A program made the position numbers and the translations under genes. The notes beneath the pieces were generated by a model. It did no database searches. It was not told where the DNA came from and saw nothing but the letters and a program-made list of their open reading frames with translations. DNA of 58,692 nucleotides from Arthrobacter luteolus NBRC 107841 (lineage in GTDB: Bacteria > Actinomycetota > Actinomycetes > Actinomycetales > Micrococcaceae), in contig NZ_BCQM01000014.1 in assembly GCF_001552075.1 (NCBI RefSeq), positions 1 through 58,692 of the forward strand, given 5' to 3'. How positions within the stretch are numbered: the stretch's first letter is position 1; each line of letters begins with the position of its first letter. Below are positions 40,905 through 50,055 of the stretch, in pieces.

Positions 40905-41296
40905 TTCCGGGGGGTCCCGGGGCCGGAGGGTCCGGGACGGCGGCAACGAAAATCCCTGCTCGCAGGGCTCGCATGGATTATTAAAGCCGCCTTCCCTCGG
41001 CCCCTCCACCCTTGGCCATCCGGGGCTGGTCAGCCCCGGTCCCTTAATTGCAGTCCTCCCCAGGGTCGATCGTCAGCCCGGTCCCTCCAGCCTCAGTGGT
41101 CCACCCAGCCCCGCAGGTCCCGGATCCGGCGCGGGGTCGGGACCCGGCGAACACGCGTTCCCACTGTTTGTTCGCTCCTGTGGCTGGTGTGACCACATTG
41201 GCCCCACGAGGCTACAAAGAGTGGGAACCCGTGTCGCCCAAGGGGGAATCCCGCGGAGTTTCAGCGACGGTCGTCCCGGAGCGTTCAGAGGCGGAC
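40905..41296. other. Non-coding stretch after tRNA-Ala
   Basis: About 390 bp with several open frames but no convincing gene: short, low-quality ribosome sites and skewed residues. A GGGGCTGGTCAGCCCC hairpin lies near 41022-41037. No integrase or attachment duplicate of the tRNA end was seen. Confidence 0.5.
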
Positions 41297-41384
41297 GGGC
41301 CGGCCTAACGGGCAGGCTCGGCTTATCCTGCGGTTCAGGCGGGCCGACCTAACGGGCATGCCCGGCTCATCCTGCGGCTCAGCC
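41297..41384. repeat. Imperfect 44-bp tandem duplication
   Basis: Units 41297-41340 and 41341-41384 share GGGCCG-CCTAACGGGCA, CGGCT-ATCCTGCGG and TCAG. The second unit runs into the last codons of the VOC-family gene (stop at 41379). Confidence 0.7.
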
Positions 41385-41777
41385 GGCGTCGAGCGCAGCG
41401 AAAAGGTCGATGGAGTTGCCGTCGGGGTCCAGGATCGTCGCATAGCGCTGGCCCCAGTGCGCGTCCCACGGATCAACGTGACCGGCATAGCCGGCAGCGG
41501 TCAACTCGGCGTAGGCCTGATCGACGCCGGCCGGAGTCCCTTTGTCGAAGGCCAGCGCGATCCGGTGCCCGCCGGAGGGAAGTGCGTAGCCGGCGTCGAA
41601 GCCGCGGATCGTCTGGACAGTGTCCCAGGCGAGGGTTGTACCGCCGCTGAGCTGGGCGTCGACGTGCGGAGCCTCGTCCTGACCAGCAGCGATGTCCACG
41701 CCGAGAGCGCGGTAAAAGGCCAGGGAGGCCGCCATGTCCTGGGTGACGATGCCGATGAATCCGAGTTTCAGTGTCAT
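41379..41777 (-). CDS. VOC-superfamily (glyoxalase/bleomycin-resistance-like) protein
   Basis: Cytosolic protein of 132 residues from the ATG at 41777; an upstream frame to 41888 adds low-quality residues. The paired beta-alpha-beta-beta-beta modules are visible: FIGIVTQDMAASLAFYRALGVDI then, in the second half, GYAGHVDPWDAHWGQRYATILDPDGNSIDLFAAL. The H/E-type metal ligands of true glyoxalases are only partly kept, so it may bind a ligand rather than catalyse. Confidence 0.82.
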   Translation of the reverse strand: MTLKLGFIGIVTQDMAASLAFYRALGVDIAAGQDEAPHVDAQLSGGTTLAWDTVQTIRGFDAGYALPSGGHRIALAFDKGTPAGVDQAYAELTAAGYAGHVDPWDAHWGQRYATILDPDGNSIDLFAALDAG

Positions 41778-41817
41778 GGCCCCAATATAGGTGGACCGCT
41801 CGCCCCGATGAGCCGGG

Positions 41818-42408
41818 TTACGCAGACTCCCGCCCGTGCCGGTAGCCCCGGCGTACCTCCGCGATGGCCCGGGCGATGTTGGGGTCACGTCCCGAGGCAG
41901 TCATGATGGTGTCGAAGTCCGTCAGCCCGATGTCCCCGTACCGGCAGGTCACCTCTATCTCCGTCCGCTTGGGGCTGCGCGCCCGCACCGGCTGCCCGGC
42001 AAGGGCAGCATGACCTGCCAGCGCCGCCCGGCCGGTGCGAACCATCCGCAGCTCGCCGCCGACGTCGTCCGGGAAACGGAACGTTTTCCCCTTCCGTGCG
42101 GTCATCAGCGCCCGCCACTGCTCGCGCCGCACCTGCGGTGCGCCGGGGAAGAACTGGGCGACGGCGTCGTTCAGTGCGGCGGTTTCCGTCTCCTCCCGGC
42201 GCGGGCGCAGGACGAGTCTCTCCCTGGCGATCAGGAGGGGGTAAACCACCAGGAGAATGGCCAGCAGCACGGCGATGACGTTGAACCCGCCGAAGATCAC
42301 GAAGGCCGCAGCGGTGAAAATGAGCCGGCTGACGGCCTTTTCCGAATAAGAACGCGGCGGGGTGAATGGCACTCCAACACGCACGCTCGATTCTTCACTC
42401 ATTCCCAT
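41818..42408 (-). CDS. Two-helix membrane protein of unknown function
   Basis: Protein of 196 residues: a short Ser/Pro-rich start, then one long hydrophobic region (LIFTAAAFVIFGGFNVIAVLLAILLVVYPLLIA) that can form two helices, then a soluble, basic C-terminal part of about 140 residues with EIEVTCRYGDIGLTDFDTIM. No family recognised. Its start overlaps the end of the upstream coiled-coil gene by 10 bp, so the two are co-translated. Confidence 0.6.
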   Translation of the reverse strand: MGMSEESSVRVGVPFTPPRSYSEKAVSRLIFTAAAFVIFGGFNVIAVLLAILLVVYPLLIARERLVLRPRREETETAALNDAVAQFFPGAPQVRREQWRALMTARKGKTFRFPDDVGGELRMVRTGRAALAGHAALAGQPVRARSPKRTEIEVTCRYGDIGLTDFDTIMTASGRDPNIARAIAEVRRGYRHGRESA

Positions 42409-42992
42409 CCGCCTTTCAGCTCTGCCAGGGCTTCTGCTTCCCGCGCCAGCCGGGTGGCCTCACGCAGTTCTTCGTCAAATGAGTTCCCGGAGCTGTGCAG
42501 GCCAGGGGTTGCAGAACCGCCCAGTCCGTCCAGCCGGGTCCGGCTCTGTTCCACGGTGACCGCCAGCCGCAGCTGTGCCTGAGCCTTCACCAGATCGGAG
42601 ATCAGCTGCTGCACCCGTTCGAGCCGGGAACGGATATCGGTGAGATGGGCGCCGGCCGTGGACTCCCGGTCCATCGCCAGGCTGTGCATCCGGCGGGCCG
42701 TGGCGGCCAGGGTCAGTGCGGCCTGCGAGGCGTTGGTGGGCCCGGCCATCACCGATTCCACGGCTTCCCTGCGCAGCCGGTAGGCCTCGGCAACTGACGC
42801 GAAATGAGCGGAGGCTTCCACGGCCACCCGTTCCTGTTCGTCCAGCGTCCGCCCCGCGGCCTTCGCGGAGTTCATCGCGGTAACCAGGCGGGCATGGATT
42901 TCTTCATGGTTGCCGTGCGGTGGCGGCGGCGTTTTGAGCCGGCCGTCGACTGTCTTTCGCAGGCGGCGCAGATCCTGGAGTAATCGAGCCAT
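42399..42992 (-). CDS. Coiled-coil protein of unknown function
   Basis: Protein of 197 residues, almost wholly helical: HARLVTAMNSAKAAGRTLDEQ, SAHFASVAEAYRLRREAVESV, LTDIRSRLERVQQLISDLVKAQAQL, and a final REATRLAREAEALAEL. A loose similarity to PspA-like coiled coils is possible but not shown. Upstream partner of the membrane protein at 41818. Confidence 0.6.
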   Translation of the reverse strand: MARLLQDLRRLRKTVDGRLKTPPPPHGNHEEIHARLVTAMNSAKAAGRTLDEQERVAVEASAHFASVAEAYRLRREAVESVMAGPTNASQAALTLAATARRMHSLAMDRESTAGAHLTDIRSRLERVQQLISDLVKAQAQLRLAVTVEQSRTRLDGLGGSATPGLHSSGNSFDEELREATRLAREAEALAELKGGWE

Positions 42993-43338
42993 GATTCTCC
43001 TAGTCCGGTGTAGCTCCGGGCTTCACTGGACGCCGGTGTCCAAGTCAGCAGGTCCGGCAGTAGAACCGGTAGGGGGTTCGCTGCTGTCCGCCGCCGCTCC
43101 CGGGCGTCACAAGGAAGTGTGCAGGAGTCTAGCAGCGGCAGACCCCCGCGGGGGATGGGGTCCGGAAGATTAGTTGGGACACAGCAAAAACCCCGGGTGC
43201 CAGGACCGGAGCATGAAACCGGTCACTTTCGCTGCCGGCGAATTATCCTCTATGCCCGCTTGGGTGCAACGGTAATGCACAGTATTGGGCCGCCAATCAA
43301 TCTAAAAATCAAAGGTTCCTGGGTTATGCTCCCTTATC
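42993..43338. other. Divergent promoter region of the coiled-coil gene and the PBP gene
   Basis: No gene is visible. A TATGCT at 43325-43330 could be the -10 for the PBP gene, which would give a very short or absent leader; no clear -35 was found. No ribosome site precedes the PBP ATG, consistent with that. Confidence 0.4.
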
Positions 43339-45690
43339 ATGGCTGCACGTAAATCTTCCGTGTTCACCACGGCAACCACCTTCGGACGACTGCTTTCCTT
43401 CCTGGGAGTCAGTGTGCTCTGCGGCGTGCTCGTTGCCGGGCTGTTCGTTCCCATGGCCGCGGGGACAGGTTCGGCGGCCTCGGCCTCCATCAAGTTCTTC
43501 GATGGACTGCCGGCAGAACTGGAGCGGGCCACCCTGGCGACGCCCACCCGGATCCTGGCTTCCGATGATTCACTCATCGCGACCCTCTACGAGGAGAACC
43601 GCCAGCCGATCACCTTCGATCAGGTCTCTCCCCATATGGTGGACGCGCTTCTGGCCATCGAGGACTACCGGTTTTACGAACACGGCGGCGTCGATGTCGA
43701 GGGCATCATGGGCGCCCTGGCCAGCAACATTTCCAGCGGAACCAACCGCGGTGCCTCCACCATCACGCAGCAGCTGGTCACCAACGTACTGATCAACTCC
43801 GCCAACGAACGCGGCGAGGAAGCCACCTACAGCGGCAGCAAGGGTATTTCGGACAAGATCCGGGAGATCCGGCTGGCCATCGCCGTGGAAAATGAGATGT
43901 CCAAGGACGACATCCTCGAGGGCTACTTCAACATCGTGCAGTTCACCGGCAACACCTACGGTGTCCAGGCGGCGTCGAAGTACCTTTTCAACAAAGACGC
44001 CAAGGACCTGAACATCCAGGAGAGCGCACTCCTCGCTGGCCTGGTGAACGGGCCGAGTATGTATGATCCGCAGTCGAATCCGGATGCGGCACTGGAACGG
44101 CGCAACCTGGTGCTCGGCACCATGCTGGAGCACGGCAAGATCGACCAGGCCCAGTACGACGCCGCTGTTGCCACCGGCCTGGACCTGAACATCACCCCCA
44201 CCCTGAACGGCTGCGTCGGCGCCGAGCAGGCTCCCTACTTCTGCGCGTACGTGGAGAACCTGGTCCTGAACAGCGAAGAGTTCGGAAACACGGACGACGA
44301 GCGCAGATCCGTGCTCTACCGGTCCGGCCTGACCATCAAAACCACCCTGGATCCGCAGGTCCAGCAGGCGGCGCAGGATGCCGTCAACGAGACCGCCAAC
44401 CCGGACACCACTGACGGACAGGTTGGCCATTCGATGATCAGCCTGGAGCCGGGCACCGGAAACATCCTCTCCATGGCGCAGAACACCCGGTACAACCCGG
44501 GGGAGAATCCCGGTGACTCCGTGCTGAACTTCAACGTGGACCAGTACCAGGACGGTGATCCGGAGAAGAGCCTCGGCGGGGTGGGCGGATTCCAGCCCGG
44601 CTCGACGTTCAAACCCTTCACGGTGGCGGCCTGGGCCGACGCCGGAAAGTCGCTGAACACCCAGCTGGACGGCCGGAAGAAGACCTATCCGGCCGGCGAC
44701 CGCTGGACAGCCAGCTGCCTGGACGGCGGCAACTTCGTGGTGGGCTCGGAGGGATACACCCCGCAGAACTACGGCGATACCAACTACGGTGACGCCACCG
44801 TGCTGCGCGGCCTCGCCCAGTCGCTGAACACCATCACCATGTCCTCTGCCAAGCAGCTGGACCTGTGCCGGATCATGAACATCGCCGAATCCATGGGCAT
44901 CCACAACGGCAAGAGCGCCTCCGGTCAAGAGGAAGCGCTGACCGTGAACCCGTCGGCGCTGCTTGGCGGTGTGGAAGACGTCTCTCCGATGGCCATGGCC
45001 CAGGCTTTCGCAGGATTCGCCGCCGAAGGCAACGTGTGCGAGCCGCGCGCGCTCGTCTCGGTCACAGCCGCCAACGGCGACACATACGAGGTTCCCGAAC
45101 CCGAGTGCGATCAGGTCATCAGCAAGGAAACCGCCCGCGCCGTGAACTATGCGACGCAGGAAGTGATGAAGTCGGGGTCCGGTTCGCTGCTGAACTACGG
45201 CAACCAGCCCATGGCCGGCAAAACCGGTACCAATGACAGCCGGTCACAGACCTGGTTTATCGGCTACAACTCCGGGATGGCCACGGCCAGCTGGATCGGC
45301 AACTGGAAGGCCGGCACCGCGTCGCTGTCCGGACTGGAGATCGGCGGCCGGCTCTATCCCGAAATTGACGGTTCGCTGATCGCTGCTCCGTCCTGGGCCA
45401 AGTTCATGCAGCAGGTCGGAGACCTGCACTCGGGTGAACCGTTCGCGAACCCGCCGAGCAATCTGCTGACCAATCCGAGCCCGAGCCCCAGCCCGTCTGA
45501 ATCAGACGATGAGAAGGACGAGGAAAAGGACGCGACGCCGTCGGCCACGGCAACGCCCCGGCCGACGATTAACCCGACGCCGACCGCTCCTGCACAGGAG
45601 CCGTCGCCCACCCAGGCGCCGACTCCGTCCGCAACCCCCTCAACCACGCCGAGCGAGTCCGAAGCTGCACCGGCACCCGGGGCGGGGTAG
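43339..45690 (+). CDS. Class A penicillin-binding protein (glycosyltransferase and transpeptidase)
   Basis: Bifunctional cell-wall synthase of 783 residues. One N-terminal helix anchors it (LLSFLGVSVLCGVLVAGLFVPMA). The GT51 domain (about 70-270) polymerises glycan: Glu108 in AIEDYRFYEHGGVD, GASTITQQLV and NIVQFTGNTYGVQAASKYLF. The transpeptidase domain (about 330-690) has the active-site Ser422-xx-Lys425 (STFK), SLN at 495-497 and KTGT from Lys628. A Pro/Ser/Thr/Glu-rich tail of about 100 residues follows, typical of actinobacterial PonA-like proteins. No ribosome site is seen, so translation may be leaderless. Terminates at the 45728 hairpin. Confidence 0.95.
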   Translation: MAARKSSVFTTATTFGRLLSFLGVSVLCGVLVAGLFVPMAAGTGSAASASIKFFDGLPAELERATLATPTRILASDDSLIATLYEENRQPITFDQVSPHMVDALLAIEDYRFYEHGGVDVEGIMGALASNISSGTNRGASTITQQLVTNVLINSANERGEEATYSGSKGISDKIREIRLAIAVENEMSKDDILEGYFNIVQFTGNTYGVQAASKYLFNKDAKDLNIQESALLAGLVNGPSMYDPQSNPDAALERRNLVLGTMLEHGKIDQAQYDAAVATGLDLNITPTLNGCVGAEQAPYFCAYVENLVLNSEEFGNTDDERRSVLYRSGLTIKTTLDPQVQQAAQDAVNETANPDTTDGQVGHSMISLEPGTGNILSMAQNTRYNPGENPGDSVLNFNVDQYQDGDPEKSLGGVGGFQPGSTFKPFTVAAWADAGKSLNTQLDGRKKTYPAGDRWTASCLDGGNFVVGSEGYTPQNYGDTNYGDATVLRGLAQSLNTITMSSAKQLDLCRIMNIAESMGIHNGKSASGQEEALTVNPSALLGGVEDVSPMAMAQAFAGFAAEGNVCEPRALVSVTAANGDTYEVPEPECDQVISKETARAVNYATQEVMKSGSGSLLNYGNQPMAGKTGTNDSRSQTWFIGYNSGMATASWIGNWKAGTASLSGLEIGGRLYPEIDGSLIAAPSWAKFMQQVGDLHSGEPFANPPSNLLTNPSPSPSPSESDDEKDEEKDATPSATATPRPTINPTPTAPAQEPSPTQAPTPSATPSTTPSESEAAPAPGAG

Positions 45691-45727
45691 CACCCGCGCC
45701 CCAGCCCACAAATGGGTTCTTGACCAT

Positions 45728-45771
45728 CTGAAAGGCCCCTCCCGACATAAATGACGGGAGGGGCCTTTCAG
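45728..45771 (+). terminator. Intrinsic terminator after the PBP gene
   Basis: Perfect 17-bp stem (CTGAAAGGCCCCTCCCG with its complement) around a 10-base loop, ending in a short TCTTC run. Confidence 0.88.
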
Positions 45772-45867
45772 TCTTCAGGCTCAGCTAGATTGTCCCTATC
45801 GGGGCAGCTCATCCGCTCTCCGTTCCTTCCGGGGGGACCGGCAGGCCGCTGACCCAGGAAGAGCGCT

Positions 45868-46809
45868 TTGACTGTAAACCCGCCGGCCATCTCCGTCCGG
45901 AGATTGACCAAAAAATACGGCTCCACCACCGCCGTGGACGACATTTCCTTCGAGGTGGAACAGGGCAGCGTTTTCGCGTTCCTGGGCACCAACGGCGCGG
46001 GCAAGTCGACCACCATCGGCTGCCTGACCACCGTTAACCCGTTCGAAGCGGGCACGGCCGAGGTAGCCGGGCACAACGTGCGGACGGCCGGGGAAGGCGT
46101 GCGCCGGAACATCGGCGTCGTTTTCCAGGAATCGATCCTGGACCCGCTGCTGACGGGCCGGGAAAACCTGCGCGTGCGGGCCCGCTTCTACTCCTCCGAC
46201 CGCGCCGCCAACGAAGACCGGATCAACGAACTGTCCGCGCTGATTGACCTGGGGGATTTCCTGGACCGCCGCTACGGAACCTATTCCGGCGGCCAGCGGC
46301 GCCGCGTGGACATTGCCCGTGCCCTGCTGCACGCACCGCCGATCATCTTCCTGGACGAACCGACGGCCGGCCTGGACCCGGCCAGCCGCGCGATCGTCTG
46401 GTCCACCATCCACGAACTGCGCGACCGCCACGGACTCACCGTTTTCCTCACCACGCACTACATGGAGGAAACCGAGGAAGCAGACCGTGTCTGCATCATC
46501 GACGCGGGGCGCATCATCGCCGACGGCACTCCCGCCGAACTCCGGGCCCGGCACAGCTCCAGCATCCTCACCATCACCACAGCCGATCTGCCCGGTCTGG
46601 AAGCCCTGGCCGCGGAACTGGGCGGCAGGATCAAATCCGTGGACGGCGCCGTCGTGCGCCTGGGCGTGGAGACGGCGGAGACTGCCCGCCTGATCCTGGC
46701 CCGGCACGGCGCCGCCGTCCGGGACTTCGAGTTCAGGCACGGCACCATGGACGACGTTTTCCTGGCCCTGACCGGCCGGACCCCAGCCCTGGAAGGAGTC
46801 CAGGAATGA
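45868..46809 (+). CDS. DrrA-like ABC exporter ATP-binding protein
   Basis: ATPase of 313 residues with the daunorubicin-resistance type layout. Walker A GTNGAGKS, Q-loop in IGVVFQESILDPLLTGREN, signature YSGGQRRRVDIARAL, Walker B IIFLDEPTAGLDP, switch LTTHYMEETEEADR, and the C-terminal domain with GTMDDVFLALTGR. TTG start at 45868 with AGGAAGAG just upstream. Overlaps its permease by 4 bp. Drug or lipid export is inferred from the family. Confidence 0.9.
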   Translation: MTVNPPAISVRRLTKKYGSTTAVDDISFEVEQGSVFAFLGTNGAGKSTTIGCLTTVNPFEAGTAEVAGHNVRTAGEGVRRNIGVVFQESILDPLLTGRENLRVRARFYSSDRAANEDRINELSALIDLGDFLDRRYGTYSGGQRRRVDIARALLHAPPIIFLDEPTAGLDPASRAIVWSTIHELRDRHGLTVFLTTHYMEETEEADRVCIIDAGRIIADGTPAELRARHSSSILTITTADLPGLEALAAELGGRIKSVDGAVVRLGVETAETARLILARHGAAVRDFEFRHGTMDDVFLALTGRTPALEGVQE

Positions 46810-47693
46810 ACGCCATCATGGACCTCACCGCCCGGAATCTCCGGCTCTTCTTCCGCGACCGCCTGGGTGTTTTCTTCTCCCTGCTTTCGGCGCTGGTGGT
46901 GTTCCTGCTCTACACCCTGTTCCTGGGCAACCTGCAGACCGAGGGGCTCGGCCAGTCCTTTCCGCAGGCCACCAGCGGGGAGATCAAGGCCTATGTGGAC
47001 AGCTGGATGTTCGCCGGAATCCTGGGCATCACCTCCATTACGACGGCGCTGGGCGCCATGAACGTGTTCGTGGAGGATTCCGGGTCGGGCCGGTTCCGCG
47101 ACTTCCTGGTCTCGCCGATCCAGCGCGGCAAGCTGATTCTCGGCTATCTGCTCTCCGCCACCCTGATTTCGGTGATCATGACCGCCCTGGTGCTGATCGT
47201 GAGCCTGGTCTACCTCTACACGGTCAGCGGGGTGAGCCTGGGGGCCGGGCAGCTGCTGCGGATGTCCGGGTACCTGGTGCTTTCCTGCGTCGCCTTCGCG
47301 GCCTTGAGCGCGTTCGTGGTCTCCTTTATCCGCACGGCCGGGGCCTACTCCGCGCTGTCCACGATCGTGGGCACGGTCCTAGGGTTCCTGGCCGGCTCCT
47401 ACATCCCCGTGGGCAACTTCCCGGAGGGTGTGCGCACCTTCGTCAGCGCGCTGCCGTTTATGCAGTCCTCCATGCTGCTCCGGCAGGAGATGACCGCTGA
47501 CACGCTGCCCGCCATGACCGGGGACCAGCCGGCCGCGACGGCGGAACTGCAGGAGGTCTTCGGCATCACCGCGCAGGTCGGCGACTGGCAGGTGGGCACC
47601 GGGTATGTGCTGTTCAGCCTCGCTGCGATGGCCGTGATCTTCACGCTGCTGGCAACGGTGCGGATCCGCCGCCGTATCCACGTGCAGGCCTAA
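46806..47693 (+). CDS. ABC-2 type exporter permease (DrrB-like)
   Basis: Membrane protein of 295 residues with six helices. Visible: RLGVFFSLLSALVVFLLYTLFLG; a large first extracellular loop with GEIKAYVDSWMFAG; FRDFLVSPIQRGKLILGYLLSATLISVIMTALV; AGAYSALSTIVGTVLGFLAGSYIPVGNFPEGVRTFVSALP, typical of ABC-2 permeases. Coupled to the ATPase gene. Confidence 0.88.
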   Translation: MNAIMDLTARNLRLFFRDRLGVFFSLLSALVVFLLYTLFLGNLQTEGLGQSFPQATSGEIKAYVDSWMFAGILGITSITTALGAMNVFVEDSGSGRFRDFLVSPIQRGKLILGYLLSATLISVIMTALVLIVSLVYLYTVSGVSLGAGQLLRMSGYLVLSCVAFAALSAFVVSFIRTAGAYSALSTIVGTVLGFLAGSYIPVGNFPEGVRTFVSALPFMQSSMLLRQEMTADTLPAMTGDQPAATAELQEVFGITAQVGDWQVGTGYVLFSLAAMAVIFTLLATVRIRRRIHVQA

Positions 47694-47719
47694 GGTTCCC
47701 GAGGGCCTCTGGCAGTGCG

Positions 47720-47752
47720 GGGCCGGCGGTTCCACACTGGAGGAACCGGCCC
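47720..47752. terminator. Hairpin between the exporter and the reductase genes
   Basis: GGGCCGGCGGTTCC and GGAACCGGCCC pair around CACACTGGA-type loop bases, with a three-base bulge. It lies 27 bp after the permease stop and may separate the two transcripts. No T-tract. Confidence 0.4.
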
Positions 47753-47780
47753 TACGCCTGGCCATCCTCAAGGAGCAGCC

Positions 47781-48758
47781 ATGACAACCGATTCCGTCCT
47801 GATTATCGGCTCCGGTCCCGCGGGCTACACCGCTGCCGTCTACGCCGCCCGCGCCGGCCTGGCACCCCGGGTCCTGGCCGGTTCCGTGACCGCCGGCGGC
47901 GCACTGATGAACACCACCGAGGTGGAGAACTTCCCTGGATTCCCTGACGGGATCCAGGGCCCGGACCTCATGGAGGCACTCAAACGGCAGGCAGAAAAGT
48001 TCGGTGCGGTGGTGGAGTACGACGACGTCGTCTCGGTGGACCTGTCCGGCCACACCAAGCGGGTGGTCACCGGCGGCGGAACCACCTGGAAGGCCCGCAC
48101 CGTTATCCTCGCCACCGGCTCCGCCTACAAGGAGCTGGGGCTGGCGGAGGAAAAGAAGCTGAACGGCCGGGGGATTTCCTGGTGCGCCACCTGCGACGGC
48201 TTCTTCTTCCGAAACCAGGAGGTGGCGGTGGTGGGCGGGGGAGACTCGGCCATGGAGGAGGCGCTCTTCCTGACCCGCTTCGCCAGGAACGTGACGGTGG
48301 TGGTCCGCCGCAGTGAGCTCAGGGCCTCCCGGATCATGGCCCAGCGGGCCAAATGCCACGAAAAGATCAGCTTTGCCTGGAACAGCGAGGTCACCGCGAT
48401 CCAGGGCGGGGACAAGGTCACCGGGCTGACCCTGGCGGACACCGTCACAGGCGAAACCCGTGAGCTGGCCGTCGGGGGAGTCTTCGTGGCAATCGGACAC
48501 GTCCCGCGCACGGAACTGCTGCACGGGCAGATCGACCTGGACGACGCCGGCTACATCCGCGTGGCCGCACCCACCACCCAGACGAACGTGGACGGCGTCT
48601 TCGCCTGCGGCGACGCCGTGGACCACCGCTACCGCCAGGCCATCACAGCCGCCGGGACCGGCTGTTCCGCAGCCCTGGACGCGGAACGCTATCTGGCGGC
48701 TGTCCAGGACGCCGATGCCATTGCCACCGCACTGGTGGAGGGAGCGCTGGACGGCTGA
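47781..48758 (+). CDS. trxB: Thioredoxin reductase-like NAD(P)/FAD-dependent disulfide reductase
   Basis: Flavoprotein of 325 residues from the ATG at 47781 (AAGGAG upstream). FAD motif VLIIGSGPAGYTAAVYAARAG; redox-active WCATCDG with Cys135 and Cys138; NADP motif VAVVGGGDSAMEEALFLTRFA; and the C-terminal FAD loop VDGVFACGDAVDHRYRQAITAAGTGC. Length and order match bacterial TrxB. No thioredoxin gene lies next to it in the window, so its partner could be elsewhere. Annotated trxB on structure; a paralogue with another partner cannot be excluded. Confidence 0.87.
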   Translation: MTTDSVLIIGSGPAGYTAAVYAARAGLAPRVLAGSVTAGGALMNTTEVENFPGFPDGIQGPDLMEALKRQAEKFGAVVEYDDVVSVDLSGHTKRVVTGGGTTWKARTVILATGSAYKELGLAEEKKLNGRGISWCATCDGFFFRNQEVAVVGGGDSAMEEALFLTRFARNVTVVVRRSELRASRIMAQRAKCHEKISFAWNSEVTAIQGGDKVTGLTLADTVTGETRELAVGGVFVAIGHVPRTELLHGQIDLDDAGYIRVAAPTTQTNVDGVFACGDAVDHRYRQAITAAGTGCSAALDAERYLAAVQDADAIATALVEGALDG

Positions 48759-48767
48759 CCTGCGGGT

Positions 48768-50036
48768 CTAGGCCGCGCCGCTGAAGGTCAGGACGAGCAG
48801 GGCAATGTTCAGTGTGATGAGCAGGAGCGCGACGACGGCGCCCAGGGCGGTGGTCCACCAGCGGTTCCGGTGAATGCCCATCAGATCTGCGCTGGAGGTC
48901 AGCCACAGCAGCGGCACCAGTGCGAACGGAATGCCGAAGGAGAGCACCACCTGACTCAGTACCAGGGCCCAGGTGGGATCAATGCCCGCTGCAAGAATGC
49001 CCAGCGCCGGCAGTAGGGTGACCAGCCGGCGGAGCAGCATGGGGATCCGGATCTTCAGCAGGCCCTGCATGATTTCGGCGCCGGCGTAGGCCCCGACCGA
49101 GGTGGACGCCAGCCCGGAGGCCAGCAGCCCGAGCGCGAAGAGGAACGCTATTCCGCCGCCAAGGGCGCCGTCGATGGCCGCGTGCGCGCCGTCGAGGGTG
49201 TCCGTGCCGTCCACGCCCTGCAGCGAGGTTGCCGCCAGCAGCAGGATGGCCAGGTTCACGGTGCCGGCAACGGCCAGGGCAATCGTGACGTCCCAGCGGG
49301 TGGCCCGGATCAGTGTGGACGTGGTCATCTGCTCCGTCCGCTGGGGGAACCGGTCGCGGGTGAGTGCGGAGTGTGCATAGATGGCGTGCGGCATCACCGT
49401 CGCACCGAGGATGGAGGCGGCCAGCAGGACGGACTCGGCGCCCTCAAACCGGGGCATCAGCCCTGCGGCGACTGCTCCGGCATCCGGTGGGGCGATAAAC
49501 ACACCGGCGGTGAAGCCGATGACAATGATGGCCATCATCGAGACGATCACGTATTCAAAGCCGCGGTGCCGCCCGCTGCCCTGCAGGGCCAGGACGGCCA
49601 TCGACACGGTGCCGGTGATGATGCCGCCGGCCAGCAGCGGCAGGTCAAAGAGCAGCCAGAGGGCGACGGCGCCGCCGATCACCTCCGCGACGTCGGTGGC
49701 CATGGCCACCAGCTCGGCCTGCAGCCAGTACAGCCGGCGGCCGGTGGGGGATTTGACCCGCTGCCCCACCAGTTCCGGCAGGCTCCGCCCGGTGGCCAGC
49801 CCCAGCTTGGCGGAGAGGTACTGCACCAGCCAGGCCATGGTGTTGCCGGCGACGACAACCCACACCAGCAGATAGCCGAAACGGGCTCCGGCGGTCATGT
49901 TGCTGGCCACGTTGCCCGGATCCAGATACGCCACACCAGCCACGAGCGCCGGGCCGAGCAGCCAGGGCAGGCGGGTCTTCGCCGCGCCCCGGGCAGACCG
50001 GGAAGCGGTGTCGGAGGGTGCTGCTTTGGGGAGCAT
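48768..50036 (-). CDS. mntH: Nramp-family divalent metal (Mn2+) transporter
   Basis: Proton-coupled metal importer of 422 residues from the ATG at 50036. About 11 helices. Family motifs: VAYLDPGNVASNMTAG (DPGN in helix 1), ILGATVMPHAIYAHSALTRDR (MPH in helix 6), and the loop GAYAGAEIMQGLL. The longer upstream start to 50081 runs into the operator. Its stop lies 10 bp from the reductase gene (convergent). The operator at 50056-50075 ties it to manganese control. Confidence 0.9.
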   Translation of the reverse strand: MLPKAAPSDTASRSARGAAKTRLPWLLGPALVAGVAYLDPGNVASNMTAGARFGYLLVWVVVAGNTMAWLVQYLSAKLGLATGRSLPELVGQRVKSPTGRRLYWLQAELVAMATDVAEVIGGAVALWLLFDLPLLAGGIITGTVSMAVLALQGSGRHRGFEYVIVSMMAIIVIGFTAGVFIAPPDAGAVAAGLMPRFEGAESVLLAASILGATVMPHAIYAHSALTRDRFPQRTEQMTTSTLIRATRWDVTIALAVAGTVNLAILLLAATSLQGVDGTDTLDGAHAAIDGALGGGIAFLFALGLLASGLASTSVGAYAGAEIMQGLLKIRIPMLLRRLVTLLPALGILAAGIDPTWALVLSQVVLSFGIPFALVPLLWLTSSADLMGIHRNRWWTTALGAVVALLLITLNIALLVLTFSGAA

Positions 50037-50055
50037 ATGGCTAACGTAGCACCGT

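Noticed and set aside
40731-41352. Frames through the 8-bp repeat giving VLVSWCPG repeats
   Set aside because: They begin inside or next to the tRNA and terminator, with no start logic; the repeat produces the pattern.
43570-44928. Minus-strand frame of 452 codons opposite the PBP gene
   Set aside because: Antisense shadow of a textbook class A PBP.
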